This document shows positions 1 through 11,337 of a stretch of 33,053 nucleotides of DNA, piece by piece; position 1 is the stretch's first letter, and the number at the start of each line of letters is the position of its first letter. Position numbers and translations under genes: made by a program. The stretch covers positions 294,498 to 327,550 of the forward strand of contig NW_019775522.1 of NCBI RefSeq assembly GCF_001039355.2, given 5' to 3'. The DNA comes from Lingula anatina (Eukaryota; Brachiopoda; Lingulata; Lingulida; Lingulidae). The notes under the pieces are model-generated. The model saw nothing but the letters and a program-made list of their open reading frames with translations. It searched no databases and was not told where the DNA came from.

Positions 1-250
1 TTGGTTTCCTATCTTATTAACATTATCGCTGATGACCTTCGCATTCAGTCCATCATGCTAAAAGACAATTGATACGTTCGGGAGTGGCTGCATGTATACT
101 GAAGTTAATGAGGAATATGAAAAATGACTACTATAGAAATTTCGGCTATGGAGCGTATACATGTGTACGCACACATGTGTGAGCACAGAGACAAAACGCT
201 CCTACATACAAAAGACTTATGTAAAGTCACAACTCAACTGAGAATTCGAC

Positions 251-1063
251 CTATGTTATTAGTGGAGTAGTGTCAGCAGGTGATATATCAGACTGCTGTT
301 TTTCACTTTCTACTCTTGTTTGATATTCCTGCCAATCAAAACGTCGTTGGAACACTGGTCCGGGATTGATCGGTCTCGTCGTGCACTGGAGATAGTTGAT
401 CAATTCACGAGGTAAGGGGAGTTTTTGCAAATTCCGCCTGGTAAATTTGCGGAGAATCACAGTTCGACAGAGAGCCTTTAAGGTTCTCATTACTGGGGGA
501 AGCACGTAGTTGCGCACTACCGCATTGTCCATGTGATCTCTATCGTTAGTCTTAAGGTAAAGCAAGGCGACGGTGCGGCCATCGTTGGAAACCATTGGGA
601 ACAAGTTCAGTGCTATCTCCTGGTAGGTTTTTAGGGTCTCGTGCTCCTGTATGATAGCCTGGTCCAAGAACGGCGCCAGGAGCCGCGGACCCGGAAGCAC
701 CGGCTTCCGGAACTCGATCTTACAAAGCGGAAGTAGCACGTCAGATCGGAAAATGAGCACATGGTCCCTCTTACTCGGGTAATCTTGAAAGTCCCGGTTG
801 TAGTCCAGTGTTAGTATCAGATCTCCATCGGGGGAGTACTTTAAAAGCACTGACATCGCATTGAAGCCTGGCTCTTCGTAGGTCAACGTCACTTCTTGTT
901 TCAGTACGTCGTATTGTTTAAGCGGGCCGTGGTTTATTATACTCTCGAAGTCTATCACCGGCGCATTGCTCTTAGCCTCGACGTACGTTATAATGTGCTC
1001 GTTTCCGGGCCGGGGATCAACGGCAATGGCGGCTGGCCAACCGGTGGTGGGAAACGTCAAATT
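251..1063 (-). CDS. SOCS-box gene, terminal exon with the SOCS box
   Basis: The acceptor tttttgttccag ends at 1064. Residues 216-485 start at NLTFPTTGWP; codons upstream of this in the same frame are intronic. The exon carries the YSPDGDLILTL strand and the SOCS box (about 408-442), followed by a ~43-residue polar tail ending in the stop at 251-253. Confidence 0.88.
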   Translation of the reverse strand, partial: NLTFPTTGWPAAIAVDPRPGNEHIITYVEAKSNAPVIDFESIINHGPLKQYDVLKQEVTLTYEEPGFNAMSVLLKYSPDGDLILTLDYNRDFQDYPSKRDHVLIFRSDVLLPLCKIEFRKPVLPGPRLLAPFLDQAIIQEHETLKTYQEIALNLFPMVSNDGRTVALLYLKTNDRDHMDNAVVRNYVLPPVMRTLKALCRTVILRKFTRRNLQKLPLPRELINYLQCTTRPINPGPVFQRRFDWQEYQTRVESEKQQSDISPADTTPLIT

Positions 1064-1307
1064 CTGGAACAAAAATATGTGAAATAGTCTTGTTAAAAGA
1101 AACACAATACAACAATGCATTAACCATATATCCTGGTGGTTTAGATCTAAATAAAATACCTAAAGCATACTTAAGTACCGGTACATCGGAGTTTCGAATT
1201 CGTTTGAATAAGCATCATTAAAATTGTGTTTACATGGATGTTTAAGTCAGTTAGAGAATCATATTTAATAAACCTTCATATAAAATTTCATATCGAGCAT
1301 AAAAGAC

Positions 1308-1360
<53 letters not shown>

Positions 1361-2697
1361 GTGCTTCCATTTAAACTACATTAAAAATTTCAGGGGGCAC
1401 ATTATAAATTTGTTAACAAAAACAGTTGTCCCTGTAAACAAAAACAGTTGTCCCTGTAAAGAAGAGTGGAGGAAAAAGTAGCTTTGCACATGTTTTCTCA
1501 TTTACCACTTGACCCTGCATGCATAAAAAAGGTTAGAGCTTCAATATCAACTTACCGTGTATTCCATGGTCTCACAGTTCAGAAGTTTCGTCGTACAGAC
1601 CAGCATGAAGAGTCGCTCCATCTCGCGCGTGTGACCCGTGCATTCGGACGGGCCAGTGATCACCATGAAGTTCCCATTGTCGTTACTCACGCACCGGAAG
1701 TTAGCGGCGGCGTGGTGTAACCATGGTGACGCCTTTGGCCGCCATTGTAAAACCTGACACACGGTCCTTTTTTCCAAGTTGAAAAGATAAAACTTCAGCT
1801 CTGGTGTATATGCCAGAAGTTTGTCCTTACTCGCCCCACAGAAAGTAAATTGTTCTCCCGTAAAGTCTTCCACGATTGAGTCCTCGTCTGCTGTAATCGT
1901 GAAAGGGAGACTCGACAACTCCTGTATTTGTATTCCTTTCCTAAGGTCAAATGGGCCCATTTCCAGCTCGTAAAGGCGGGAATTTATTAGTCTCCAGTTG
2001 TCAGGAAGTTTTCCCATTTTACGGCTTGATAGCCATGTTGGCAGCGTGAAATTCAGAACTGAAATGTGTTTTGGAATCTTGACTTTGGTGATGTTGGCCA
2101 GCATATACTTCAGCCGCGTCACAAGCATACGATCAAAGTGGTTGTGATCTAAAATATGACAGAAAATATTTTCATTTCGGATAGAGGATAAATGATTAAT
2201 AATGATTAACTAACGGGTAAAATGCATTCGAGTGTATGCAGCCTTGCATTTTATTCATACTCATTTTTAAAAAGTTATTTTTAAAAATTCAAATCGTACT
2301 GCGAAGAGACTCAAAACGAGTACAGTATTTAGAAGTTCCTAAATTACGGTATTCGTTTATGCCAAGAATGTGTCCATCGTTTTTCTGTTCTGTTTTCTGT
2401 TTTGTAATCTAATCTTAAGTGTGCATACATTAACACGATATAAAGAAAGAGGCAACAAATAAAAGGTAATTCAGGGTAGATGGTTTTGGAACATTATATA
2501 GCATTTAATTTTATACTTTTACAAAAATAAATAAATAAGTAAATAAATAAATAAATAAGTAAGTAAGAAATAAAAAATACATTAACTTGCTTTCAATACT
2601 AGAGCAGGATTACCTTTTTGATAAGATAATCGGAGAAAGACTTACCGACGGCGTACTTCGGCCAGGCTCTTACCCACATTGAGCTTACTTCAGTCAT
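251..2697 (-). CDS. SOCS-box protein with propeller-like N-terminal body (3 coding exons, 485 aa)
   Basis: Joining 2697-2646, 2148-1556 and 1063-251 (minus strand) gives 1458 nt, 485 residues plus stop, with all junctions in frame at GT-AG sites. Residues about 408-442 (LKALCRTVILRKF... then LPLPRELINYLQ) fit the SOCS box: hydrophobic BC-box helix with L..LCR, then the LPLP turn and a short Cullin-box helix. SOCS boxes bind Elongin B/C and Cullin-5 or Cullin-2, so the likely role is a ubiquitin-ligase substrate receptor in the cytosol or nucleus. The preceding ~400 residues recall a degenerate beta-propeller: a YSPDGDLILTL strand in exon 3 resembles a WD-type repeat, but no clean GH...WD repeats are seen. 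There is no SH2, ankyrin or SPRY domain, so it is not a classical SOCS, ASB or SPSB protein. No 5' non-coding exon or poly(A) signal was found; the 3' UTR may leave the window. The substrate cannot be inferred. Confidence 0.85.
1309..1360. repeat. (ATT)n microsatellite
   Basis: About 17 uninterrupted trinucleotide units in the second mapped intron (1064-1555) of the SOCS-box gene. Confidence 0.97.
1415..1458. repeat. 22-bp perfect tandem duplication
   Basis: Two identical 22-bp copies containing AAAACAGTTGTCCCTGTA sit head to tail (1415-1436, 1437-1458) in an intron of the SOCS-box gene. Confidence 0.95.
1556..2148 (-). CDS. SOCS-box gene, second coding exon
   Basis: The acceptor ttttag ends at 2149 and the donor ACG|gtaagt follows 1556. 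The exon encodes residues 18-215, starting DHNHFDRMLV. The first in-frame ATG here (2128) is internal, since the frame is open up to the acceptor. Alternating hydrophobic stretches (FTFCGASKDKLLAY, LKFYLFNLEKRTVC, NGNFMVITG) look like propeller beta-strands. The exon ends in phase 0. Confidence 0.85.
2526..2567. repeat. Imperfect (AAAT/AAGT)n microsatellite
   Basis: A tetranucleotide run of AAAT interspersed with AAGT, in the first mapped intron of the SOCS-box gene. Confidence 0.9.
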
Positions 2698-2706
2698 TGT
2701 TTATGT
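2646..2706 (-). CDS. SOCS-box gene, first coding exon with start codon
   Basis: The acceptor tttctttcag ends at 2707, nine nt before the ATG at 2697-2695, so a non-coding exon must lie further upstream. The exon encodes 17 residues (MTEVSSMWVRAWPKYAV) plus one base, and ends at a strong donor (G|gtaag, GT at 2645-2644). The split codon G|AT restores Asp18 in the next exon, which supports this join. The short tryptophan-rich start has no signal-peptide character. Confidence 0.75.
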
Positions 2707-3455
2707 CTGAAAGAAAAATTTTGCTTTTAACAGTTGATAATTGGTTAATAAACAAAACTATGCATTACATGTATAATATCCCTATAGAAAACAACAAGCC
2801 TTAAGCAAAAGGAAATCACATTTTTAGGAACTCAGTAAATTGCACGATAAAAATTTGATATCCCGATACTGACAGAAATTGGGGTTTCTCAGCATAGGGA
2901 CTAATCACATCAAAGAAGTTTCTTTTTTATGTTACAGTTTCAGGATTTGATTTTGCAAGTTACTATGGCAAAGTCACAAATAAAAACGGTTAATTTGAAA
3001 AATAGTTTTTGAATGTTACCTGTATTCTGGGTCTTAATAAAATTACCTTATATGCTTTTTAAAAAAAAAGGCTTACTATCGAGTTACATGGTTCTGCATA
3101 TTTAGTGCAAAACTTGCAATTTTACTCCATTAATTCAATAAATATATAAACCCAGAACTTTACAGGCAAATATGCAGTTACTATAAATCAAACAACCACA
3201 AGTAAGTAAAAAAAATCTACATATGTGCTTCTGAGCTGTAAGATTGTTCCATTCGATATTAGTCACTGAGATATAAAATGGTAGCACAACAAGAATACTT
3301 TGTGAATTAAATGCATTTCTTAATTACTTCCTTCTGAAATATTATTTTCAGCGAGAAAATAATTTTTGGGCCATGAAGTAATTGCAATTTGATGCAAAAC
3401 AATTTTTTCAATGAACGCAAAAAATCGTTTTTATCTTCCAAGCCAAGGTGCCCCC

Positions 3456-3482
3456 GGGTAGAGGGGGGTGGGGTGGAAGGGG
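3456..3482 (+). other. G-quadruplex-capable G-rich tract
   Basis: Four G-runs of at least three (GGG, G6, GGGG, GGGG) with loops of 1-5 nt on the plus strand satisfy the usual intramolecular G4 pattern. A C-rich stretch follows near 3690-3720. Confidence 0.6.
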
Positions 3483-3949
3483 ATGCCGAGGAGGTCAAAA
3501 TAAAACCATGGCCTCAGTTTGCTGTGTCAGGTCTCTATGCATTAAGGATTTCAAATTAAAGCAACCGAAAGCAACTAAATTTCAGATTCAGAAGAATAAT
3601 TGGCGATGGGGAGAAATAATTTCCTCTACCCCCTCATACCCCTGCACTACTGACTGATGTGGTTGAAAAGAAAGAGGGGAGGGGAAAACCCCCATCCCCA
3701 GTCCTTCTCCATCCCCCTGTTCATATGTCTATGTACAATGTATGTATATAAATTCGTCTCGAATCAAGACCACGTGGAGACAGCGTGAATGTCTTGCTGG
3801 CGAGGATCCACAGCTGCTACATATCACGAGCTGTCCGCACTATATATATTATTCTCGCTTTCTCCCCAACTCTTGCGTCATGCAGCTCAGGCTTAGCTAT
3901 TTCTGTGAGAGAATATATATATATATACTAAAGGAACTAAATTTTGGAA

Positions 3950-3982
3950 ATATTTATTTATTTATTTATTCATTTATTTATT
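3950..3982. repeat. (TTTA)n microsatellite
   Basis: A TTTA run with one interruption; a short (TA)n tract lies just before it at about 3912-3928. Confidence 0.9.
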
Positions 3983-4048
3983 CTGAACTGAAATTCTGCG
4001 CTATTTAGAAATTAAAATTTTTTTATTATACCAACTGTTCATGTTGCA

Positions 4049-4200
4049 TAACTCAGATTTTGAAATATCACAATTTATTTTCCTCTGCCTTTTTCATCTT
4101 TCTATCTCTCTGTCTACCTATCTATAACTCAGATTTTGAAATATCACAATTTATTTTCCTCTGCCTATTTCATCTTTCTATCTCTCTATCTACCTATCTA
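4049..4200. repeat. 76-bp tandem duplication ending in (TCTA)n
   Basis: The segment beginning TAACTCAGATTTTGAAAT occurs at 4049 and again at 4125, nearly identical over the unit. The second copy ends in an expanded TCTA run (about 4180-4210). Both copies contain CTAT-rich ends, so slippage is a plausible origin. Confidence 0.93.
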
Positions 4201-5399
4201 TCTATCTATTCACTTATTGATTTTTTTCTGACCACCAACGAGACACATTTAAAACAATAAATTTAATAAAAAAAAACTTAACCCAAAGGAAAAAATGGCA
4301 AGTAATAAAAAAGGTGACTCCCTCTGTTGCTTTGAGTGCAATATGGATAGAACTGTAATCAAATCCTGGAGGACTGAACAGTTATTTCGTTTTGGTTATG
4401 AAAATATTCCCATGTGCACCTACTTATACCAGGTACTGGTCAGATTTCTAGATAACCTTTAGGTGTTTAAATGTAAGCATTTCTGATGATCATTGTTTTT
4501 AATTCAATGAGTCAAAGTTCGAAACTTTAGAAGAACGTTCTTGTTATTTGACCTTTAACAAGCTGCGTTAAAGATTGACGTAGTATATGATAAATTTAGT
4601 TATTAGCTTCACGTAAGACAACAAAAGCGACACATTAAAACATGTGCGTTCATCCGACGAAATCAGTTCCTTTCTGTCCTTTACATTTTTTTTTTTTTTT
4701 GGGGGGGGGAAGCAAATGAAAAACAATTTTGGATCAATAAGCAGTAGTATCAAATAAAGAAACAGGAATCAAAGAAAGTGACATGTATAGTTATTAATAA
4801 TTTGTTTACAGCAAAGTAAACACAATAAAACGTGATTTTTTTTCAATTCACAAAGGGGACACCTACATGCCTAATGCCTTATCATTTTCTCATGCTTTCA
4901 GTTCACTCTAGTTGTGAAATTGGAGAAAGGAGACATTCTGCCTCAGTTACCTATTTCAATAAGCTCACATGAGTGCAGTATCTACAAAATAAAATCCACT
5001 TCCAGTGCCATTATTATGTCTAAAAATAAATATTTTTGGTGTTATGCCAACTGTGTTACATGGTCAAATCAAACCCGAGGGACATTTCCTCGCTCCTTTT
5101 GTAAGGGATGCCTTATCCGCTATTGACATTATTTATTAGAGTATGTCCTCTGTACAAGATTAAGAGAAACTACAAAATAATGTAAGCTACAAGGAAGAAA
5201 TACGTGCCGAAATGAGTGCTTCCTAGTCGCCGGTGATTTATATCAATACTTCGTTTCAGTCACAGCAGCATATTAAGTCTCCGGGTTTCCACTAAATAAA
5301 AACAAATCATATGGATTTTTTTTAAATGTGCATTTCTCATGATAAACCCAATAGCTGTTCAGTTTCACACGCGAAAGGAAACCTTTTTACCTACGCAGA

Positions 5400-5620
5400 A
5401 ATTCGAGGTGCTGCTTCCTCCACGCCAATTAACGGCTAAAATGTGGTTCACGAACACCGTCCTTGTATAACATGGACGTGGCACTCCTTGATATCCGGGA
5501 CCTTAACACTATATCCTCACAGTCATATGGGCAGCGACCTTACATGGAACATGGACAAAATTTGTTATTATGTCCAAGACTGGAAGGAGTGTCCTTCAAC
5601 GTCCCTTATTATGTCTGGGT
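5400..5620. repeat. Possible dispersed repeat with partial inverted symmetry
   Basis: More GC-rich than its flanks. It holds diverged inverted segments (GGACGTGGCACTCC near 5472 against GGAGTGTCCTTCAACGTCC near 5586). No target duplication was found and the open frames look fortuitous. A decayed mobile element is possible but not established. Confidence 0.25.
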
Positions 5621-5999
5621 GGGTCTTATTTTCAATTAATCGCGGTCAACTGCACCAGCAGTACACAAGGACTGGTTGACAACCAAGTCAAAAAAAATTC
5701 TTACGCCTTTTTGAACACTCCCGTTTTGTATTTGATTATAAAGGCGGCGTTCTCTGCTTACAAATAGGTTATTGTCTTTACTGCCTGGGTTTTTTTCATT
5801 TTTATTTAATTTTTACTTCTATTTTTATTTATTCTTACCCTATGTTTTATTCCTCTTCTTAGCTTTTTTAATTATTTAATATGATACCGTAAGAATAATT
5901 TGTCTCTAAGTCTTGAGTTTAGTTAATTTTGGACCTAATGCACGTCAGTCTGTTCACTAACACATGATCATAATTATTGAAGAAACATATTTGCCACTA

Positions 6000-6000
<1 letters not shown>

Positions 6001-6034
<34 letters not shown>
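6001..6034. repeat. (CA)17 microsatellite
   Basis: Uninterrupted CA dinucleotide run of 34 bp. Confidence 0.98.
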
Positions 6035-6039
<5 letters not shown>

Positions 6040-6264
6040 ACACGTCAATCAAAAAGACATTAAGTCCCTTTATTGCAGTATAAAGACTGATTTATTCCGT
6101 GCTGAGGGTCACGTGTTTGCGGTGGAGACGACGGACTTAATAAAGAATAGGTTTAAATGCACAATTGGAAGTCACTGGTACGTTAATATCGTGCATTGTT
6201 CGACGCGCGAAGAAGCTGCTTAAACAGTGGGTGTTGTGTCCCATGTCACATGAAAAGCGTATCA

Positions 6265-6288
6265 TTTTTTTTTTTTTTTTTTTTTTTT
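6265..6288. repeat. Poly-T tract (24)
   Basis: Homopolymer of 24 T. It could be the tail of a minus-strand retroinsertion, but I saw no recognisable retroelement beside it. Confidence 0.97.
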
Positions 6289-7060
6289 GAAAAAATGCAC
6301 CACCTTCTACATGCTTCATGCAGGTTGCACTATACATCAGTTGCGGATCTCAGATACGCAGTGGGTGCCTCCCTCACCATCTTCAGTTTCGGAGGGGAGG
6401 TACTGTTTATGACCCAAAACTATAAAATAAAGCGCCATTTAACTGCACGTAGCAGCTGGAAGTGATTATGACAGTTTTGAAGTCGCTCAAAGGACTTATC
6501 TTTTTATTTATTTTTCAACTTATAAACTGAGTTTGTATCGTCATAGTTTTTAAATGTTCTTAAATTTTATATTAATACCTGTAAAGCGCACTGAAATGGA
6601 TTATCCTTACCCTTACAATCCTTACCCTTCAATAAATAAGTATAATGAGATAAAACCAAGCAATTTTTCATCCCGTTTCCTTAACATTATAATAAGTTTG
6701 TCCTCGTCTTTACTGGGCAAATAAGATTTCCTTCCAATCCTGCTCCTTAATGGAATCAAGGAAAACGCCATCGTAGCTTTATTTATTGTTGCCCTATGTG
6801 AGATAAAACCAACCCAGTAAATAAACCACCACGATAATATAACGAATATCGCACTAGTACATCCGTCGTATTAAAAGAAGTGTCTCCTAGACAGCTAGCT
6901 GTGGCATTTATTTTCGAAATGTATATTAGTAATTTATTATACTTAAAAAGTATTTCAAGCATGCTCTTGACTAAATGAAAAAATATGTATCATTTTCACA
7001 GCTCGTGAAAATAATGTATTACTAATGCATATTGCATGTTTGCTGAAAATGATTTTATAA

Positions 7061-7085
7061 TTTTTTTTTTTTTTTTTTTTTTTTT
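7061..7085. repeat. Poly-T tract (25)
   Basis: Homopolymer of 25 T with no identifiable retroelement body adjoining it. Confidence 0.97.
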
Positions 7086-7485
7086 GGCACTTGTCTGCTC
7101 TCATGAAGCGTAAAACATGCCTAACCTGTTCGACACGCCCACCTGATTCACCCTTAAAACTACCAGCTTTAAATGCACCTTTCAAATATAGCATGAACTT
7201 TATTTTGTCAGTAGATACTTACGTTCAACTAATGGGTCGTGAGACACGGTTTAAACTTGTGGGTTATCGCTTTAAGTTTAAACTTCATTAAAGGCGACAT
7301 TATCTCAAAGGTATTATCTTACTTACATGTTATACCTTGCTCCTTTAAGTTTAAATGACATTATGCGTATCTCCTGGCCTTTAATGACAATATGTCTTTT
7401 TCGAGAGAAACGGGGGAGGGGGGGGAGGAGAGTCAATTACGATCCCACCCCACCCCCAACGCCACCAGACACTCTGCTACCCCAA

Positions 7486-7486
<1 letters not shown>

Positions 7487-7537
<51 letters not shown>

Positions 7538-7538
7538 A
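7487..7538. repeat. (AAAT)n microsatellite
   Basis: About 12-13 uninterrupted tetranucleotide units, following a C-rich stretch. Confidence 0.97.
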
Positions 7539-7658
7539 AGGTATAATCTAAATCAAAAATTCCCACCCCATGTCCTAAATTATACTATAATACTGCTTGT
7601 CCAGTACTCATATTCCACAACAAATGGAGGCAAATGCCGTTTTGATATCCTCGTGCCT

Positions 7659-7698
7659 CCCCCCACCCCCACCCCAAACCACCCCACCCCAACCACCC
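7659..7698 (-). other. C-rich tract (G4-capable on the minus strand)
   Basis: Runs of 4-6 C separated by A or AAA provide at least four G-runs on the minus strand. It belongs to a wider cluster of strand-asymmetric G/C runs (7409-7470, 7659-7715). Confidence 0.55.
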
Positions 7699-8334
7699 CA
7701 TCACAGCCACCCCCTCTGGTCAAAGTCTGGATCCACCATTGGTGGAGGTTGAGGTAGTGGTAAGGTTATCACTGCACGGGCCGTGATATTATCTAGGTCA
7801 GCCAGATATGACCCAACGCATAGAATATAACAGTAGTATAGTAGCCTACCTGTACATGTACAGCCTAGGCCAGCGTAGTACAACGACGGGGGCTTGAAAC
7901 GCCAGCGTTCTAGATAACACACTAATACTCACTTGTTTCCACTTTCATGCTCCTTTTACAAGTCGTTAGTGTCCCTTGAGCTTTTGGTTATGTCACAAGA
8001 CCCAGATTGTTTCGCGTGTTGACACAAATCCGTCGTCCTGGCACGTAATGCAACGTAACCGCATACACCGCATATATGTAAGCGGCTCTCTACTTCCTTG
8101 TTTATCATTGAAAACGAGGCAGCCAATCAAATACGCCATCTGGCCAAGGAACAAGAAGGGGATTCCCCTTCTAATGTACAAATCCCTGTAAGATACGCAG
8201 AATAATATTGTATTGGTATACTATATTAAAACATAATTATGACAAATAAAATTTCTTCTCAGTATACCTTATCAAACAATAGATTATCAGTGGTGCTTGT
8301 TGCACGTCCTGGACTTTATAAAGTATCTTATACT

Positions 8335-8598
8335 GGTGGATCCCGTGGCGGCTTCAGAAGGGGGGTGTCAGGGGAGTCCTGACCCAACCTTCGATTTCTG
8401 TCCCCTTTTGAAATTTACATTTTGAGTAGCTGAATCATAGTTCTAAACCGTACCAAATGGCACCGTTCGCCCTCTAAAATACCAAATTTTTTGGGGCCCT
8501 TCAGTGGGTCCCAGACCCCACCCCGAGGAGGGGGGGGATGGGGGGGTCGGCTTCTCATCCGTGGACCTCCTCTTCAGATAAGATTGGATCCGCCCCTG
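8335..8598. mobile_element. Possible non-autonomous hAT-like element
   Basis: The right end reads TTGGATCCGCCCCTG, which inverted is CAGGGGCGGATCCAA, a terminus typical of hAT-type elements. The left end (TGGTGGATCCCG) is a diverged partial match. The interior is GC-rich with short palindromes (GTCAGGGGAGTCCTGACCC near 8368). No 8-bp target duplication is visible, so the left boundary is uncertain. Confidence 0.4.
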
Positions 8599-8873
8599 CC
8601 AATACAGGTACTGAGTGAGGTAATATACTCAACGGCGTTGGGGATGTTTACCTGGTTTACGTCTTAAAGGGATCTCAAAGGGATCTGCCTCGTCAGTAAT
8701 GGCTTGAGGGTGTATGGATCAATCAGATCTATTACTATTTCTATGTGGTTAAACAAACGCTTAATGTGAAATGCCCTGGCATTTAATAAGTTCAGTTACC
8801 TTTAAATGTTTAGAAAATTGGTCACAATATTATAATATTAAAAGCTGTAAGGCATCATCGTCATTATTATCAT

Positions 8874-8878
<5 letters not shown>

Positions 8879-8928
<50 letters not shown>
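8879..8928. repeat. (ATT)n microsatellite
   Basis: About 16 uninterrupted units in intergenic DNA. Confidence 0.97.
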
Positions 8929-9632
8929 GGTTTTACTTAGTTATCACGCGTTTGCTATTGTAGCTATCAATGTTCTGTGAATGACCTCTGCACACTGTGG
9001 CGAACAGGTAAAAAAAAAAAACGAATGAGTGAAAAAAATAAATGAGGTGGGAGGGGGAAGGTGGGGAGGGGGCACTGCGTCTTTTCTTTCGTCTTTTAAC
9101 AGAAAACAGAATTCCAAATAGGCAACTGACGGATTATATGTCCATTGAGTATTGTTTTCTGTTTCGGTTTGTATCATGAGACCGATGACACTAACAATAA
9201 ACCACTAGTGAGCCTCTTGAAAGTGTTAATGAAACCGGGAAGTGATATGCTTATCATAAATAAATATAGATGACAAAAATGAAGCGAGGGCTTTAAAACA
9301 TTGCATTGACTGGGTCTTCCGCGTTCAGTTTCCGATTTCAGTTTCGGGGCAATTTAATATTTTTCCCTTTTTAATTTTAAAATAGAATATAAGACCTACA
9401 TGCAAGGAATTAAAGATTATTTAGTGTGGCAAGGGTGTTGTTATTATAACCGCACTTTGTACACCGCCTGGGCTTTATGTTTATGACCGTGTTCAATTTA
9501 GTTTAATGCCCTCAAAGGGGGGCAAGTGTATATTCATTCATTATATTTTAATTATGACTATATGCACGTGTCCAAGGCTTCATCGTTTATTATAATAATT
9601 GGCTGACATCTCTGTGTATTGTGTTGAACACA

Positions 9633-9660
9633 GGGGTGTGGGTGGGTAAGGGGGGTGGGG
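9633..9660 (+). other. G-quadruplex motif with a C-rich partner
   Basis: G-runs of 4, 3, 3, 6 and 4 are separated by loops of 1-3 nt, a compact G4 pattern. A complementary C-rich run follows at about 9683-9708, so a hairpin can compete with the quadruplex. Confidence 0.65.
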
Positions 9661-10049
9661 CATAGGACAAACAACCAAACAACCACCCCGACCCATCCCA
9701 CCCCCAAACTGAACTACTGCGCATGCGTAATTGGATTTTGAGGATTTTTAGAAACTGTTAGGAGGGGGGGGGCAAGTAACAAACGGTTAATTTTAAGTGC
9801 GGGTCTATTTGTTAATCGATTAAGTAATTAATAAATCGGTTTGTCTGTAAGTAACATTATGCAGGAAGAGATTTTAATCTAATGTTCCTGATAGGTCAGA
9901 AATTGGTCAGGTTTTAGTTGATTTATCAGTCAATTTATAGGTTGATCAATTTGTTACTAAATTAATACTTCAGTAAATGTGTATTGAATTAATTTATAAT
10001 TATTTTGAATAAATAATTAACAAAATGAAATCGAGATTATCAAAAAACA

Positions 10050-10105
10050 TAATAATAATTTAATAAATCAATAATTTTAATTATTGATTTATTAAATTAT
10101 TATTA
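10050..10105. repeat. Perfect 27-bp-arm AT palindrome
   Basis: Left arm 10050-10076 and right arm 10079-10105 are exact reverse complements around a 2-nt TT centre. The arms are almost purely A/T. No TA or TTA target duplication or known terminus flanks it. Confidence 0.95.
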
Positions 10106-10659
10106 AAATGATAATGAAAATTTACCTACCAAGTCGGGGATGTGCGCTCTCTGATTTATTAATTAATTACAATATACTGGTATGAGGTATATGTAAGTCA
10201 TATCTTTGTGATTTAATCTGTGTCGCATAAAATAAAATGAGTCTGTATGCTGCCTTGTATACAGGCAGTACTTAGAAGTGACGCAATGTTTCCAGATGAA
10301 TAAGTCCGTCTCCGTCTCGGCCCTGTTTCTTTCACTCTCTCTTCCTTTCGTTTCTGATCGTGATCCTCTCTCTTTCATAAGTTCTTTCGAGAGGCCTTTC
10401 GTGTGTAAGCGGACCCTGAAATATATGCAGTGAATCACTTCCATTGATTAAGCCACCTACTAGATACGAATAATATCTCATTTTGCTCTGAGCATTTCCT
10501 CCCCGCCTTTTGTCAAGACCCATGTAAAAAGGAACCCGACTTGTCTCGCTACAGAGACATCTCGTGGTGCTTTGAATTAGGGCTGTCGATTTGAATTTCA
10601 TTTTTATACTTAAGAATTGGATCCAGTAACTCATAAAACGTTTCGTGCTCTCTTTGTTA

Positions 10660-11337
10660 AGGCCCTATTTCACACAGACCACGAATCCCACGAATCGCCA
10701 GGAATTGACAAATTTTAGGATTCGTGAGGATTCGTGAGATTTTGCCAATTTTCTGGTCTTATTCGACACGCTCACGATTCACTTACGATACAGATACGAT
10801 AGTGTTACGAATATTCGTGGGATTCGGCTGGAATCGTGAGATTTTGCCAATTTTCTGGTCTAATTCGACACGCTCTACGATTCAGTTACGATACAGGTGC
10901 GATAGTGTTACGAATATTCGTGGGATTCGGTTGGAATCGCACGAATATTGTCCAGAAATTCACTACGATTTTTTGGAATCGGGAGTTCGTGGCCAAAACT
11001 ATGAACAGCTCAAAATTTTTGGCACGAATTCCCGATTGATCAAGAATTGCAAGAACTTACTACGATTATATACGAATCTGTTAAGAACTTCACGAACTGA
11101 TTACGATTCAACCAAATTTTCAATTCCTGGCGATTCGTGGGATTCGTGGTCTGTGTGAAATAGGGGCATCAAAGTTTTTGCCACCCATTCCTGTTGGTCA
11201 AGAAGTGCAAGAACTGACTACGAATAGATACGAATCTGTTAAGAACTTCACGAACTGATTACGATTCAACCACGAATGGTGAAATTTGTCAATTCATGGC
11301 CATTCGTGGGATTCGTGGTCTGTGTGAAATAGGGCCT
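10660..11337. mobile_element. Inverted-repeat DNA transposon (PIF/Harbinger-like), non-autonomous
   Basis: The left end AGGCCCTATTTCACACAG is mirrored at the right end as CTGTGTGAAATAGGGCCT, and the match continues through the neighbouring CACGAAT-rich sequence for about 35 bp. Direct TTA repeats flank it (10657-10659, 11338-11340), as expected for the 3-bp TWA duplications of PIF/Harbinger. No transposase frame is present. Two internal tandem duplications (periods 102 and 169 bp) enlarge it, and the second includes an extra copy of the right terminus. Class assignment is inferred from ends and target duplication only. Confidence 0.85.
10734..10938. repeat. 102-bp tandem duplication inside the element
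   Basis: Two copies start GTGAGATTTTGCCAATTT at 10734 and 10836 and differ at few positions. They contain many ACGATTC/GAATCGT words. Confidence 0.9.

Larger units (their letters stand above)
2707..10656. other. Gene-poor interval upstream of the SOCS-box gene
   Basis: No open segment here combines plausible splice sites with recognisable protein sequence. The interval should contain the missing 5' exon and promoter of the minus-strand SOCS-box gene, but I could not place them. A CCAAT-bearing stretch near 8115 is one weak promoter candidate. Otherwise it holds AT-rich DNA, microsatellites, poly-T tracts, several G/C-rich strand-asymmetric runs, a hAT-like fragment and a large palindrome, listed separately. 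Confidence 0.6.

Noticed and set aside
7286-7386. Short inverted CATTAAAGGC words suggesting a small MITE
   Set aside because: Only about 10 bp match, with no target duplication and no extended terminal similarity.
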